From Halobacteriales archaeon YIM A00010 (GTDB lineage Archaea > Halobacteriota > Halobacteria > Halobacteriales > Haloarculaceae): a DNA stretch of 64,000 nt. The notes under the pieces are model-generated. The model saw only the letters and a list, made by a program, of their open reading frames with translations, had not been told where the DNA came from and did no database searches. The stretch covers positions 930,001 to 994,000 of the forward strand of contig JAKCFJ010000002.1 in NCBI GenBank assembly GCA_025041175.1, read 5' to 3'. The position numbers and the translations under genes are program-made. Positions 26,384 through 35,573 of this stretch are shown one piece after another (the stretch's first letter is position 1; each line of letters opens with the position of its first letter).

Positions 26384-28004
26384 GTGTATCCCTATCGTAT
26401 CGATTTCGGAGGAGGATCGCAGTGGTGTTCATCATCAACATCAAGATCAACAACACGACCGCGGTGGCCGGAACGATGCCGTGTCTGAACGCCGGGTCGG
26501 GGTGGCTCCGAGCGGCAAAAATCTGGAGTGGAAGGGCAGCCGCGGTCGAAAACAATCCATCCGGTGACGTGTACGTCGTGGTGGCGACAGCGATGATGAC
26601 CAACGGTGCCGTTTCTCCGATCGCCCGGGCGAGCGCCAGGATCGTGCCGGTCAGAATGCCGGGAAACGCCTCCGGGATGACGACGGTCCGGAGCGTCTGC
26701 CACCGACTGGCCCCCATCCCGTAGGCGGCTTGGCGCAATGAGTCCGGGACCGATCGCAACGCCTCCTGGGCGGAGACGATCACGATCGGGAGGATGAGAA
26801 ACCCGAGCGTTCCGGCGGCAGCGATAACGACGCCCGTTCCGAACCCCAATGTGTTCCGGAACAGCGCGAGGCCCAACAGCCCGTAGACGACCGACGGAAC
26901 CCCAGCGAGGTTCGAGATGTTGACTTCCAGAAGCGTCGCCAGCCGGCCGCGCCACCCGGAGTCCGAGACGTACTCTTCGAGATACACCGCAGCCCCGATG
27001 GCCACCGGAAACGCTAGAAGCGACATGAAGCCGACGATCACGATCGAACCGACGAGCTGGGGATAGATGCCCGCCTCGAACGCGTTCCGTCCGTGCCACG
27101 AATTCAACAGGAGACTCGGCGTAAGATACGATTCAGGACCCTGTACACCGACGCTGCGTTCGATAAATGCACCGAGCGCTACACTGCCGATCAACACGAA
27201 CGGTCCCAATACGCCGATCCGACCCTCCGGCTCGTTTGCGACGGTGTCACCGACGACGTAGCCGATCGGAACGACGGCTCCGGAAAACAGCACGACGGGC
27301 AACGATGGTTCGATCCCGGCCACGAGCGCACCGACGGCGACAGCAAGGGTTCCGACGAGGACGAGAGCGACAGCGAGGGCTGCCCGACGAAGCGACCACC
27401 GACGCGACACGGACTGGGCCACGATCGCTCCGACGGGAAGCGTGACGATCCCGACGTATGCGACCCACTGGGCGATGATCCCGACGATAGGACGAAGGAC
27501 GCCATACAGGCCGGCAGCAAGGGCGATACCGACGAGGGTCGAGACCACCACCGCTGGACCGGTGTACGTCCGGTCCGGGGACCGTCGGGCGTACGCGCCG
27601 ATGACAGCCGGAGGAATGGCCCCGAACAGCACGTAGAGGAGAACGTCGTAGGGATCGAGTGCGTCGGCAACGATGTAGGTGACGAGACTCACGAGGAGCG
27701 CGCCCCCGATGACCGCGAACGCTTTCGCGTTCGCTTCCCTGATAGGGGGATGACGACGAGCATACAGGGTGAACGCCGCAGTCGGTGTCACGAGGGTGCC
27801 GATGTAGATGAGATACCACTGGATCGACGCCGTCAGCGGCTGGAACGTGTCGAACGCGATGTATCCGAACAGCACCACCAGCGAAACGATACCGACGAGC
27901 GTCGCGGCCACGAGCGCGATCTCAAAGAGACGGCCTTTCAGCCGTTCGAGTCGAACATCGGTCGATCCGTGGAGACGGTCAACGGATGCGCCACCGCTCG
28001 CCAT
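26376..28004 (-). CDS. pstA: Phosphate ABC transporter permease PstA, long form
   Basis: The 542-residue permease is about twice the usual PstA length. The C-terminal part (from about 245) is the PstA permease: [38 protein letters not shown], and the EAA loop [20 protein letters not shown]. The N-terminal 230 residues add six or more hydrophobic segments of unknown role. Long PstA forms occur in haloarchaea. The ATG at 28004 overlaps the pstC stop. A GTG one codon earlier is also possible. It is part of the phosphate operon. Confidence 0.92.
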   Translation of the reverse strand: MASGGASVDRLHGSTDVRLERLKGRLFEIALVAATLVGIVSLVVLFGYIAFDTFQPLTASIQWYLIYIGTLVTPTAAFTLYARRHPPIREANAKAFAVIGGALLVSLVTYIVADALDPYDVLLYVLFGAIPPAVIGAYARRSPDRTYTGPAVVVSTLVGIALAAGLYGVLRPIVGIIAQWVAYVGIVTLPVGAIVAQSVSRRWSLRRAALAVALVLVGTLAVAVGALVAGIEPSLPVVLFSGAVVPIGYVVGDTVANEPEGRIGVLGPFVLIGSVALGAFIERSVGVQGPESYLTPSLLLNSWHGRNAFEAGIYPQLVGSIVIVGFMSLLAFPVAIGAAVYLEEYVSDSGWRGRLATLLEVNISNLAGVPSVVYGLLGLALFRNTLGFGTGVVIAAAGTLGFLILPIVIVSAQEALRSVPDSLRQAAYGMGASRWQTLRTVVIPEAFPGILTGTILALARAIGETAPLVIIAVATTTYTSPDGLFSTAAALPLQIFAARSHPDPAFRHGIVPATAVVLLILMLMMNTTAILLRNRYDRDTHE

Positions 28005-29047
28005 CACTCATACACCTCCCTGAAGTGTCGTCTGATAAGTTCAGCCATCATGTTCATCGAGAGCGTGATACAAAACAGCGTCAACCCGAGTGCGAACATC
28101 GCCTCGTACGTCGGGCCGTGGCCGAGCGAATCGGCCCCGGCGATCTGTACCATCGCGGCGGTGATCGTCTGACTCGAGACCGCGAGATTATCGAGGACGT
28201 TCGGGAAATGGGGCATCTGAGGGCTCATTCCCATCGCCATCGTCACGGCCATCGTCTCTCCGATCGCTCGTGAGATCGCCAGCACGTAGGAGGCGACGAT
28301 ACCGGAAGTGGCCGCCGGGACGACGATCTTCGTGGAAACGTCGAACTTCGTCGAGCCCAGCCCGTATCCGGCTTGCCGAAGGCTGTCGGGAACCGCGCGA
28401 AGCGCGTCTTCGCTGATCGAAGACACCATCGGGATGATCATGATGCCGACGACGATGCTCGCCGACAGCACGTTGAACGTCTGGAGCGCGGGGACGGTCA
28501 GCGTGAACTCCGGAACGAGCGGAATCGATGGGGGGACGAGCTGAACCGACAGCGGGAGCACCCCCTGAAACAGGGGTGTGATGTACACCAGCGCCATGTA
28601 GCCGTAGATGACCGTTGGAACGCCAGCGAGGATTTCGAGCGCCGGCTTGAGAACGGAGCGCGCACGCTCGCTCGCGTACTCGCTGAGATAGATGGCGGCG
28701 GCCAGACCGATCGGGAGCGCGATGAGTGCCGAACAGAGGGTAACGATGAGCGTCCCACTCACCAACGGAAGCACTCCGTAGGCGTTGTTGATGATCGGGC
28801 TCCACTCCGTGCCGGTGAAAAACGTGACCGGGGAAATTTCCGTCCAGAACACTATCGCCTTCCCGGAAAGCGCGGCGATGATACCCACGGTCACGAGAAT
28901 CGTTAGGACCGCACACGACGCGATGAGCCAGCCGTACAGCCGCTCCTTTCGAACGACGAACTCGCTTCGCTGCAACTCTGTCGCCGGACTCTGCCCAGCT
29001 GCTGGAGGAACACCGTTCCCCTCTGTTGGGGTCGATCGTTTACTCAT
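28004..29047 (-). CDS. pstC: Phosphate ABC transporter permease PstC
   Basis: The 347-residue permease has six hydrophobic segments and PstC marks: PITFFTGTEW-like VTFFTGTEWSPI near 98, GVLPLVSGTLIVTLCSALIA, LAGVPTVIYGYMALVYITP, and the EAA loop DSLRQAGYGLGSTKFDVSTK. The N-terminus (1-35) is hydrophilic. It pairs with PstA to form the phosphate channel. It follows pstS by 28 bases and overlaps pstA, consistent with a single transcript from the pstS promoter. Confidence 0.94.
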   Translation of the reverse strand: MSKRSTPTEGNGVPPAAGQSPATELQRSEFVVRKERLYGWLIASCAVLTILVTVGIIAALSGKAIVFWTEISPVTFFTGTEWSPIINNAYGVLPLVSGTLIVTLCSALIALPIGLAAAIYLSEYASERARSVLKPALEILAGVPTVIYGYMALVYITPLFQGVLPLSVQLVPPSIPLVPEFTLTVPALQTFNVLSASIVVGIMIIPMVSSISEDALRAVPDSLRQAGYGLGSTKFDVSTKIVVPAATSGIVASYVLAISRAIGETMAVTMAMGMSPQMPHFPNVLDNLAVSSQTITAAMVQIAGADSLGHGPTYEAMFALGLTLFCITLSMNMMAELIRRHFREVYE

Positions 29048-29075
29048 CGTTGATGAAATGGGTGGTGTAGTCCGC

Positions 29076-30080
29076 CTAGCTGTGCTTGTACTCGCCGTTG
29101 ATCCCGGCTTCGAGATTGGCCACGTTGTCCTCGACCATCTTTTCGCTGCTCGGGACGTAGCCGATATCGTTGGCGATGAAGTCCTTGTCGGCCTCGTTGA
29201 CGTAAAACCGGATGAACTCCTGGAGATGCTCTTTTTCCTGGAGCTTGTTCATGTTGGCGTAGAAATACAACGGCCGGGCCAGCGGGTAATCACCGCTCTG
29301 GGCAGCCTCGATGCTGGGTTCGACAGGATCGCTGTCGCCCTCGCTCAGGGTGAGCGCTTTGACCGTGTCGGGGTTGTTGGTGTAGTAGGCGAAAGGGAGA
29401 TAGCCCATCGCGTGTTGGCTGCCTTTGACCCCTTGGGCGATCTGGTCGTCCTCTTCGGTCCCCTCGAAATCATCGCGGATCTTGCCCTCCTCACCCACGA
29501 CCGTTTCCGTGAAGTAGTCGAAGGTGCCCGATGTCGTCGCGGGACCGTACAGATCGAACGGCTCGTCGGGCCACTCGGAGTTGACGTCGGCCCACGTTTC
29601 CGGGGCGGAGTCGGGGGACCAGATCTTCTTGAGATCCTCGATGGAGATCGAATCCACCCAGTCGTTCTCGTTGTTCACCACCACAGTGAGCGCGTCCTGC
29701 GCGATGAAAAACTCCACCGGCTCGAAGTCGTTGTCCCGACACTGTTGGACTTCCTCGTCGGCGATCGATCGACTCGCGTTGTTGATGTCGCTGTCTCCGG
29801 GGATGAAGACGTTCTCGAACCCGCCGGAACTCCCATCCCGCGTGAGATTGAAGTTGACATCGGAGTGGTCTTCCTGGAACTGCCGGCTGATGTCCTGGGC
29901 AACAGGATACACGGTACTACTCCCGGAGATCCGGATATCACCCGAGAGCGAATCGCCATCGGTGTTCGCTCCGGTGCTATCGGACAAACAGCCGGCCAGT
30001 GCGGTCGCTCCGATAGCCACCGTCGACGCGAGGAGCGTTCGACGCGACACCGATTCGGACACGTTTGAATCGTACGCCAT
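29076..30080 (-). CDS. pstS: Phosphate-binding lipoprotein PstS
   Basis: The 334-residue protein has a twin-arginine/lipobox signal (SRRTLLASTVAIGATALAGC) and the PstS phosphate-binding motifs: ISGSSTVYPVAQ near 55, DGSSGGFENVF near 82, and FYVNEADKDFI near the end. It captures phosphate outside the cell for PstCAB. The ATG at 30080 is chosen; a TTG directly before is less likely. It is the first gene of the operon. The AT-rich region upstream (30084-30180) must hold the phosphate-controlled promoter, but I could not pick out a defined box. Confidence 0.94.
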   Translation of the reverse strand: MAYDSNVSESVSRRTLLASTVAIGATALAGCLSDSTGANTDGDSLSGDIRISGSSTVYPVAQDISRQFQEDHSDVNFNLTRDGSSGGFENVFIPGDSDINNASRSIADEEVQQCRDNDFEPVEFFIAQDALTVVVNNENDWVDSISIEDLKKIWSPDSAPETWADVNSEWPDEPFDLYGPATTSGTFDYFTETVVGEEGKIRDDFEGTEEDDQIAQGVKGSQHAMGYLPFAYYTNNPDTVKALTLSEGDSDPVEPSIEAAQSGDYPLARPLYFYANMNKLQEKEHLQEFIRFYVNEADKDFIANDIGYVPSSEKMVEDNVANLEAGINGEYKHS

Positions 30081-30375
30081 CAACCGAGTACAGGCAGATT
30101 TGTACTAAAGAGGTTTATAATAGGGATACAACGAAGTAAGATAGGTATGTATTACTCTGATATGAATTGTTGGTATGGACTGCTCTGATGGGAATGAGTG
30201 GTATAGAGCAGTATATTCGCCTCTATACCACGCCACCAGCGAACTGCTGCAAGATCAGATATCCATCCACGGGATGTCATCACGGTCAGGGAGGGGGTGA
30301 GTTCGACTCATGTCACATCCCGAAGGTCACAACCGAACACCATCTCACGGCGGTCCGTGAAGACGGCATAGACTA

Positions 30376-30960
30376 TCACCGGACGCGAACGTCGATGAGT
30401 TCTCCGAGTTCGTGGATCGGGGCGGAGTACTGGACGTGGTAGCCCGATTCGACCGACCGTCGGTGACAGTCGGATGTCCGTTCGACGCGCGTCGTTGCGG
30501 TCGGGAGCCCGTCCCACGGCGGGAGCACCTCCTCCTCCCGGCCCGCGGCCACCGCCGCCTCGGCTTCCTCCATCGTCAGATCGTACGCCTCGGGATCGGC
30601 GGTGAACAGCTCCCGCGACGCGTTGACGTCGATCATCCAGTGCTCGGGCACGTCGTCGACCGGCTCGGTGTACACGAGCTCGGGATCGACGCCGAGGCGC
30701 TCGATCTCGTCGGCCTCGACCGCCACGAAGCAGAGCAGCGTCTCCCCAGCGTCCTCGACCGAGGCGTGCTGAACCGTCGCGTTGATCGTCGCGTAGGGAA
30801 TCGTGTCCGTCGTCCGCGTTCGACCGTTGTATCTGTTCGTCGGAACGGAGATCGGGCCGTCGAACCGGAGCACGATCCGGTCGTTCTCCGCGCCACAGAG
30901 CGCGGAAACGATCGACGCGGTTCGGTCTGTGTGATCATCGAACGAGGTGGTTTCTGTCAT
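30376..30960 (-). CDS. Conserved haloarchaeal protein, function unknown
   Basis: The 194-residue acidic soluble protein has no signal peptide and no motif I recognise. Its composition and codon use are typical of a real haloarchaeal gene: high Asp/Glu, GC-rich third positions. The ATG at 30960 gives MTETTSFDDHTDRTAS; the longer frame upstream has a non-haloarchaeal composition. Features are a long mixed alpha/beta region (45-140) with ETLLCFVAVEADEIERLG and a C-terminal YHVQYSAPIHELGELIDVRV. It is divergent from an ABC exporter pair with about 100 bases between. Confidence 0.7.
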   Translation of the reverse strand: MTETTSFDDHTDRTASIVSALCGAENDRIVLRFDGPISVPTNRYNGRTRTTDTIPYATINATVQHASVEDAGETLLCFVAVEADEIERLGVDPELVYTEPVDDVPEHWMIDVNASRELFTADPEAYDLTMEEAEAAVAAGREEEVLPPWDGLPTATTRVERTSDCHRRSVESGYHVQYSAPIHELGELIDVRVR

Positions 30961-31063
30961 GCGTCTGGATTCGTCCGGCTTGTGATAAAGACGTATGGGT
31001 GATTGATCGACACACCCACGCCAACACAACACGCTTAATCGTCTGCCCGCCCAAGATTCTTTC

Positions 31064-32032
31064 GTGTCGCTCGCCATTTCTACGACTGATCTGGAAAAAA
31101 GCTACGGCAGCGTTCGCGCGCTGGATGGGATCTCTCTCGCCGTCGAGCAGGGCGAGTTCTTCGGTCTGCTCGGTCCGAACGGAGCGGGAAAGACGACGTT
31201 CATCAACATCCTCGTCGGACTGGTTCGCAAATCCGACGGGGAGGCCAGCGTGTTCGGCCACGACGTGGAATCGGAGTACCGGGCCGCCCGCGACCGGATC
31301 GGGCTTGCGCCCCAGGAGTTCAACGTCGACCGGTTCTTTCCGATCCGCGAGGTGCTAACCCACAAAGCCGGCTACCACGGCATCACTGGCGAGGAGGCAA
31401 AAGCACGGGCTGACAGGGCGCTCCGGACGGTTGGAATCTACGACAAGCGTAACACGCGATTCGACTGGCTGTCGGGCGGGATGAAACGACGGTTCATGCT
31501 CGCCCGAGCGCTCGTCTCGGACCCTGATCTGCTCATCCTCGATGAACCGACCGCCGGCGTGGACGTGGAGCTTCGTCACGACCTCTGGGAGATCATCACC
31601 GAACTCAACGACGACGGCACCACGATCCTACTGACGACCCACTACATCGAGGAGGCCGAACGGCTGTGTGATACGGTCGCCATCATGGATCAGGGCGAAA
31701 AGCTCACCGTCGCTAGCCCGGAATCGTTGATGGCCCGCGGAAACGACACGATCCGTCTCCGTCTCGAATCGCCGCCGACCCGCCCCCCCAAGATCGACGA
31801 CGAGCGCATCCAGGAGATGACGATCGAAGGCGAGTCGTTGGTAGTGACGGCACCCACGGGCGGTGAAGTCGCGCCCGCGCTCGTTCGCAGCCTCGACCGG
31901 CAGGGACACACGGTGGTCGATATGGACATCTCGCGCACGTCGCTCGAAGAGGTGTTCGTCTCGCTGACGGGCACCGACGAAGCCGAGACGGCTCCCGAGA
32001 CGGAGCCAGCCGCGCCGGAGGGGATGTTATGA
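31064..32032 (+). CDS. ABC-2 type transporter ATP-binding protein
   Basis: The 322-residue ATPase: Walker A GPNGAGKTTFINILVG near 42, Q-loop APQEFNVDR, signature WLSGGMKRRFMLARALVSDP, Walker B LLILDEPTAGVDVELR. It resembles the YadG/DrrA branch that drives ABC-2 exporters, with a C-terminal regulatory part (225-322) of the drug-export type. The start is GTG at 31064. Its last bases overlap the permease start (ATGA), so the two are co-translated. Substrate unknown. The close pair suggests export of a lipid, drug or polysaccharide component. Confidence 0.92.
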   Translation: MSLAISTTDLEKSYGSVRALDGISLAVEQGEFFGLLGPNGAGKTTFINILVGLVRKSDGEASVFGHDVESEYRAARDRIGLAPQEFNVDRFFPIREVLTHKAGYHGITGEEAKARADRALRTVGIYDKRNTRFDWLSGGMKRRFMLARALVSDPDLLILDEPTAGVDVELRHDLWEIITELNDDGTTILLTTHYIEEAERLCDTVAIMDQGEKLTVASPESLMARGNDTIRLRLESPPTRPPKIDDERIQEMTIEGESLVVTAPTGGEVAPALVRSLDRQGHTVVDMDISRTSLEEVFVSLTGTDEAETAPETEPAAPEGML

Positions 32033-32817
32033 GCGTCGTCTCGGCCGGATGGCGGACGCTCGTCCATCGTGAGATACTACGGTTCGTCCGCCGCCCCCGG
32101 AACACGTTCCTTCCGCCGGCGATCACGAACGCGCTGTATCTGATCGTGTTCGGCGTGATCCTCGGGGGGCGCATCGACGTGGGCGGTGACGTCACGTACA
32201 TCCACTTCATCCTGCCGGGATTGGTGGTGCTCGGTGCGGTCAGCGACGCGTTCCAGAACGCCTCGTTTTCCATCTTCCACGGCCGTTGGAACGAGTACAT
32301 CCACGAGGTCCAGACGGCACCGCTGTCCTACACCGAGATGGTGATCGCGTACGTGGTGGCGAGCGCGCTCCGAGGCACCCTCATCGCGGTGTTGATCACC
32401 GGGGTCGGCGTGCTGTTTACGAACCTCATCCCCTCGATGACGCCGGTCGAGTTCGCTCATCCCGTGTACGTCGTCGCGTTCGTGTTCGTGATCACGCTGC
32501 TGTTCGCTGGGTTCGGCGTGATCGGCGGGCTGTGGGCGCGGGACTTCGACCACCTGACCGTGATGAACCAGTTCATCATCCGGCCGTTGGTGTTCTTCGG
32601 CGCGGTCTTCTATCCGCTGAGTACGCTGTCCCAGTTCTGGCAATCGGTGTCGCTGCTCAACCCGATGGTGTACATGGTCGAGGGCGTCCGGTTCGCATTC
32701 CTCGACATCAGCGACATCAGCCCCGTCGTCTCGCTCGCCGTGCTCGCCGGGGCGACTGTCGTCGTTGTGGCCATCGACGTGTGGCTGTTCAAACGGGGAT
32801 TCGGACTGACGGACTGA
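32029..32817 (+). CDS. ABC-2 type transporter permease
   Basis: The 262-residue membrane protein has six hydrophobic segments and the ABC-2 layout (FILPGLVVLGAVSDAFQNAS, then NQFIIRPLVFFGAVFYPLS and NPMVYMVEGVRFAFLD). It matches the YadH-type permease and works with the ATPase directly upstream, whose stop it overlaps by 4 bases. Topology and length are normal. Substrate unknown. Confidence 0.92.
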   Translation: MSVVSAGWRTLVHREILRFVRRPRNTFLPPAITNALYLIVFGVILGGRIDVGGDVTYIHFILPGLVVLGAVSDAFQNASFSIFHGRWNEYIHEVQTAPLSYTEMVIAYVVASALRGTLIAVLITGVGVLFTNLIPSMTPVEFAHPVYVVAFVFVITLLFAGFGVIGGLWARDFDHLTVMNQFIIRPLVFFGAVFYPLSTLSQFWQSVSLLNPMVYMVEGVRFAFLDISDISPVVSLAVLAGATVVVVAIDVWLFKRGFGLTD

Positions 32818-32869
32818 CGGACGAAACGGTGGCCAGCAACCTTTTTGGAAGCGGCGTAGACCGGTTGCT

Positions 32870-33271
32870 ATGGTGGAAACCACCGTCAGTTTCGTTCTCG
32901 GAGCCCTCATCGGGGCGATCGCCACCGTTGCAGGCTCGTATTTCCTGTTCTGGCGGCGCCAACGCGCTGCGCTCGTCCACCTCCGACGGGCGTTCGAGAC
33001 CGAGCTGTCAGCACTCGCCTACATCGACGAGCTAGCCGAAGCCGGGGAGTACGAGACGCTCACCGCGTCCGTCGAGAAACCAGTGGTGTACCAGAGCAAC
33101 GCTGACGACATTGGCCATCTCTCCGGCGAGGAGGTCGAGACGCTCGTGGCGTTTTACACTGATCTCTACTGGCTGCGCGATCAGCAGGACATCGAGGACA
33201 AGAAAGACCGCGTCCACGAAATCGTCGAAAAACGCCAACGAGCCATCGAGGCGATCCGCGAGACGGACTGA
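32870..33271 (+). CDS. Small membrane-anchored protein, function unknown
   Basis: The 133-residue protein has one N-terminal membrane segment (residues 4-28, VSFVLGALIGAIATVAGSYF) and then a charged, mostly helical cytoplasmic part. The end (DQQDIEDKKDRVHEIVEKRQ) could form a coiled coil. It lies 52 bases after the ABC permease on the same strand with its own TATA-like TTTTTGGA region. It is recognisable as a real gene from composition, but I do not know the family. Confidence 0.65.
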   Translation: MVETTVSFVLGALIGAIATVAGSYFLFWRRQRAALVHLRRAFETELSALAYIDELAEAGEYETLTASVEKPVVYQSNADDIGHLSGEEVETLVAFYTDLYWLRDQQDIEDKKDRVHEIVEKRQRAIEAIRETD

Positions 33272-33397
33272 TGCATCCACTTATTCACTAGTTATCGCTA
33301 CAAAACCATTCAAATCTGGAAGTTACTGAAGACAGCTAGGTCAGAGATAATCGCTTGGATCAGCATTGACTGCTGGTTAGGTCACCGTGGCCGGGAA

Positions 33398-33766
33398 TCA
33401 GACCGTTCGCATGAGCCACGTGCTGATGGCCACGACCGCTGCGTCAACAAGGACGAGAAGCGTCGCGGTGAGACGGAACGGTCCCTGCCACGGTCTCGCA
33501 GGCACGGCAGTGACGTGCTTCGGTGTCGACAGTACGTAGTGGAACGCGATACCGAACACGAGCGCCACGGCCATCGAGACGGCAAGCACCGCACCGCCAG
33601 CACGCCGATATCTGGCAGCGATAACCACAAGTTCCACGACCGGTGCCACAAACATCACTCCCGGGATGAAGATGGTCTGGGGGCCAGTCACCACGACGGG
33701 AATCTCCGCATGGGCGACACCATGGGCAATGTTTCCCCCGAGGTGCGCGAGAATGATCCCTCGCAA
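33398..33766 (-). CDS. Small integral membrane protein, start uncertain
   Basis: The 122-residue frame has four hydrophobic segments (ILAHLGGNIAHGVAHAEIPV, FIPGVMFVAPVVELVVIAA, AGGAVLAVSMAVALVFGIAF, LTATLLVLVDAAVVAISTWL). The only start codon near the N-terminus is TTG at 33766. Protein-like sequence (YLKNAEHHSSLRGIIL) continues upstream of it in the same frame without ATG or GTG before a stop. Either a rare start is used or the original start has been lost. The function is unknown. Confidence 0.55.
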   Translation of the reverse strand: MRGIILAHLGGNIAHGVAHAEIPVVVTGPQTIFIPGVMFVAPVVELVVIAARYRRAGGAVLAVSMAVALVFGIAFHYVLSTPKHVTAVPARPWQGPFRLTATLLVLVDAAVVAISTWLMRTV

Positions 33767-33871
33767 CGAGGAGTGGTGCTCTGCGTTCTTCAGATAAGGC
33801 GCGTATTGACAGCTAATCGCCTAATTTTGCTTTCGTTTGGTGGTTGGATGCTATACTGAGGCCACGTTCAC

Positions 33872-34825
33872 TCATGCGAGTCGGTACAGCACTGGCATGG
33901 CCCCAGCACGATTTGCTTTGAGATTTGTCTGCACGTAGCTCCGCAAGCCTGGATTCGTCAGTTCCTGCCAGAGGAACCGCAGTCGGCTAATGTCCCACCG
34001 CGCGTTGTTGATAGCGACGTAGTCCGCGTCCTCGTCATTGAAGGGAACGAGCAGCGTCGAATTGTCGAGGTCCGTTTCGGCTACGTACCCTCCTGCCAAG
34101 TAATCGAACAACTCCAGCATCACGGTCGCGTCATCGGCGACGAAGTGATTGAAGATGAACAGACCATCTTGTGACTTGTCGACATCACCAGAAATCTCCG
34201 ATTTCTGGTTAGCAGCCGAGCTCCGCTCGGCGACATCGGCGATGCGCTTTTCGTTGCGCGCAGCCGTGATATGCATCTGCGTGGCCTCGCTCCGTATAGT
34301 CCCCACGAGCGTCCCATATGCTTCCGTGTCCTGCACGTCGGGCACAGCCGCAGTCGACCTCGTCTCGATGAGTACGGCGATATCGAATCGTGCGAGACGA
34401 AGCGAATCCGTATGCTCCTTGATGTACGGGAATCGATGGAATGGAGGCAGGATAACTGCTTTGAAGACAGTGGCCGTCTCGACGGCATCGAGTTGCTCGA
34501 GTTGCCGGGCGCACTGTTTCAGTCTCCTCAAAAGAGTGGCCTTCTCGCCCCCGGCAGGCAATAGCGTAATCGGCAGCGAGGGAGGCTGCACTTCTGCGCC
34601 GATATGAATGTAGCCGAGCGATGTCGGCTCGATGAACTCTGCTTTCGAGTACGTGGAATCAGCGATGTTGTCAGGCTTCGCCTGGCTGCTAACCAGAAAT
34701 CTTCGATTTCTGGTGATGACGGTGTGCTGGTCCGTGGATGACTCTCCTGAATCGGGTTCTGGCTCGGACTCAGTCCTCTGCGAATGGCGATCAGGTTGGC
34801 GTGCGTCGGGAGTGGACGGATCCAT
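33872..34825 (-). CDS. Conserved protein of unknown function, carrying two inverted hairpin repeats
   Basis: The 317-residue soluble protein has no family I recognise. From about residue 65 it looks regular and protein-like: SLGYIHIGAEVQPPSLPITL, ILPPFHRFPYIKEHTD, LIFNHF-like DGLFIFNHFVADDATVML, and a C-terminal half rich in aromatic residues. Two stretches, ITRNRRFLVSS near 38 and AANQKSEISGD near 204, are encoded by the two arms of a 34-base inverted repeat and may be insertions. The ATG at 34825 (MDPSTPD) is supported by the operator palindrome centred 44.5 bases upstream, the same distance as in neighbouring genes. Upstream codons give a non-coding-like extension. Confidence 0.65.
   Translation of the reverse strand: MDPSTPDARQPDRHSQRTESEPEPDSGESSTDQHTVITRNRRFLVSSQAKPDNIADSTYSKAEFIEPTSLGYIHIGAEVQPPSLPITLLPAGGEKATLLRRLKQCARQLEQLDAVETATVFKAVILPPFHRFPYIKEHTDSLRLARFDIAVLIETRSTAAVPDVQDTEAYGTLVGTIRSEATQMHITAARNEKRIADVAERSSAANQKSEISGDVDKSQDGLFIFNHFVADDATVMLELFDYLAGGYVAETDLDNSTLLVPFNDEDADYVAINNARWDISRLRFLWQELTNPGLRSYVQTNLKANRAGAMPVLYRLA
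34184..34217 (+). repeat. Hairpin repeat, right-facing arm of an inverted pair
   Basis: ATCACCAGAAATC-TCC-GATTTCTGG then TTAGCAGCC. The inner part is a perfect 9+3+9 palindrome. The whole 34 bases match the reverse complement of 34684-34717 except in the three loop bases. It lies inside the coding frame of the gene at 33872. Such palindromes near ends are known for IS200/IS605-derived elements (PATEs) in haloarchaea; whether this is one is unproven. Confidence 0.7.
34684..34717 (-). repeat. Hairpin repeat, left-facing arm of an inverted pair
   Basis: The inverse partner of 34184-34217, 466 bases away: GGCTGCTAACCAGAAATC-TTC-GATTTCTGGTGAT, of which the inner part is again a 9+3+9 palindrome. 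The two arms bracket a segment that still reads as one continuous frame with the rest of the protein. Confidence 0.7.
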
Positions 34826-34863
34826 AGTGAATGGAACGTGACCAGGAGTTGTAGCTATTCGCT

Positions 34864-34875
34864 CGAACATGTTCT
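34864..34875 (-). promoter_or_regulatory. Operator palindrome A, for the gene at 34825
   Basis: Read toward the gene: AGAACATGTTCG followed by AGCGAATAGC. Centre 44.5 bases from the ATG. One half-site mismatch to CGAA-N4-TTCG. See the regulon finding. Confidence 0.65.
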
Positions 34876-35005
34876 CCTGTCCGTACTGATCAAAGAAGGA
34901 AGTTCGTCGCACTCTTCGTGAGCGATCCAGAGACCACGCAGGCTGTCGAATCTTCCGTAGTACTGCCTGATTTGGTCGGAACGAGCGTACTGGACGCTCT
35001 ACTAC

Positions 35006-35443
35006 TCATGTCGATTCGGTTCCGCGGGCTCGCCATGCTACTCCAAGGCCCACCACCAGTATGACCACGATGACCACGTGATAGACGATGTCCGGGACAG
35101 TGCGGGGACCGACACCAACGACGATCGTCCAGCCCCCGACGAGCGTCCCCAATAGCGCGAACGCCTGCACGCCCGCGGCAATGGAAAACATCGAGCGCGG
35201 ACGAACCCAGGTTATCGCCAAGCCAATGAGTAGAACCATACCGATTACACCTTCGGCGATCATCGCCTCTCGATGTGCATATCCCTGGATGAGTATCCCT
35301 GCGTGAATCATGGCGGCGAGGAGGAACGATATGCCCTCCATGCCCAGCACCGCGCGCATCGTCCGCTTCAGAGGGATTCCCTCTTTCCATCCGGCTTGAT
35401 CATTCGGTCGATTCTCCGACGGTTCGATAGTCGATGGTTCCAT
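35006..35443 (-). CDS. Small integral membrane protein, function unknown
   Basis: The 145-residue protein has a charged N-terminus (1-25) and four hydrophobic segments (GISFLLAAMIHAGILIQGY, IAEGVIGMVLLIGLAITWV, SIAAGVQAFALLGTLVGGWT, IVYHVVIVVILVVGLGVAW). The His in the first segment and the small size recall membrane proteins of redox clusters, but I know no function. The start at 35443 is well supported: the operator palindrome B has its centre exactly 44.5 bases upstream. The overlapping 166-codon frame at 34890 is a shadow. Confidence 0.75.
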   Translation of the reverse strand: MEPSTIEPSENRPNDQAGWKEGIPLKRTMRAVLGMEGISFLLAAMIHAGILIQGYAHREAMIAEGVIGMVLLIGLAITWVRPRSMFSIAAGVQAFALLGTLVGGWTIVVGVGPRTVPDIVYHVVIVVILVVGLGVAWRARGTEST

Positions 35444-35481
35444 AGAACATCAAACGAGGGTAGTCATAGTGACCGTTGTGT

Positions 35482-35493
35482 CGAACATGTTCG
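35482..35493 (-). promoter_or_regulatory. Operator palindrome B, for the gene at 35443
   Basis: CGAACATGTTCG, a perfect 12-base palindrome. Centre 44.5 bases from the ATG of the membrane protein. The neighbouring ABC permease on the other side ends here (minus strand), so only the gene at 35443 is served. Confidence 0.75.
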
Positions 35494-35573
35494 ACGACTG
35501 CCGACGATCGACGAAACGGATCCGAACCGACCTCCACGAACTATGGAATGAACGAGTCACCGCAGCCAACCGT

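Noticed and set aside
34184-34717. A complete IS200/IS605-type insertion sequence
   Set aside because: The palindromes fit such ends, but the segment between them encodes no TnpA or TnpB and reads on as the same protein, so I call only the repeats.
34890-35390. A 166-codon minus-strand frame
   Set aside because: It overlaps the membrane protein gene at 35006-35443 in another frame, is Arg/His/Gly-rich and not haloarchaeal in composition; the 145-residue frame has membrane segments and the operator at the right distance.
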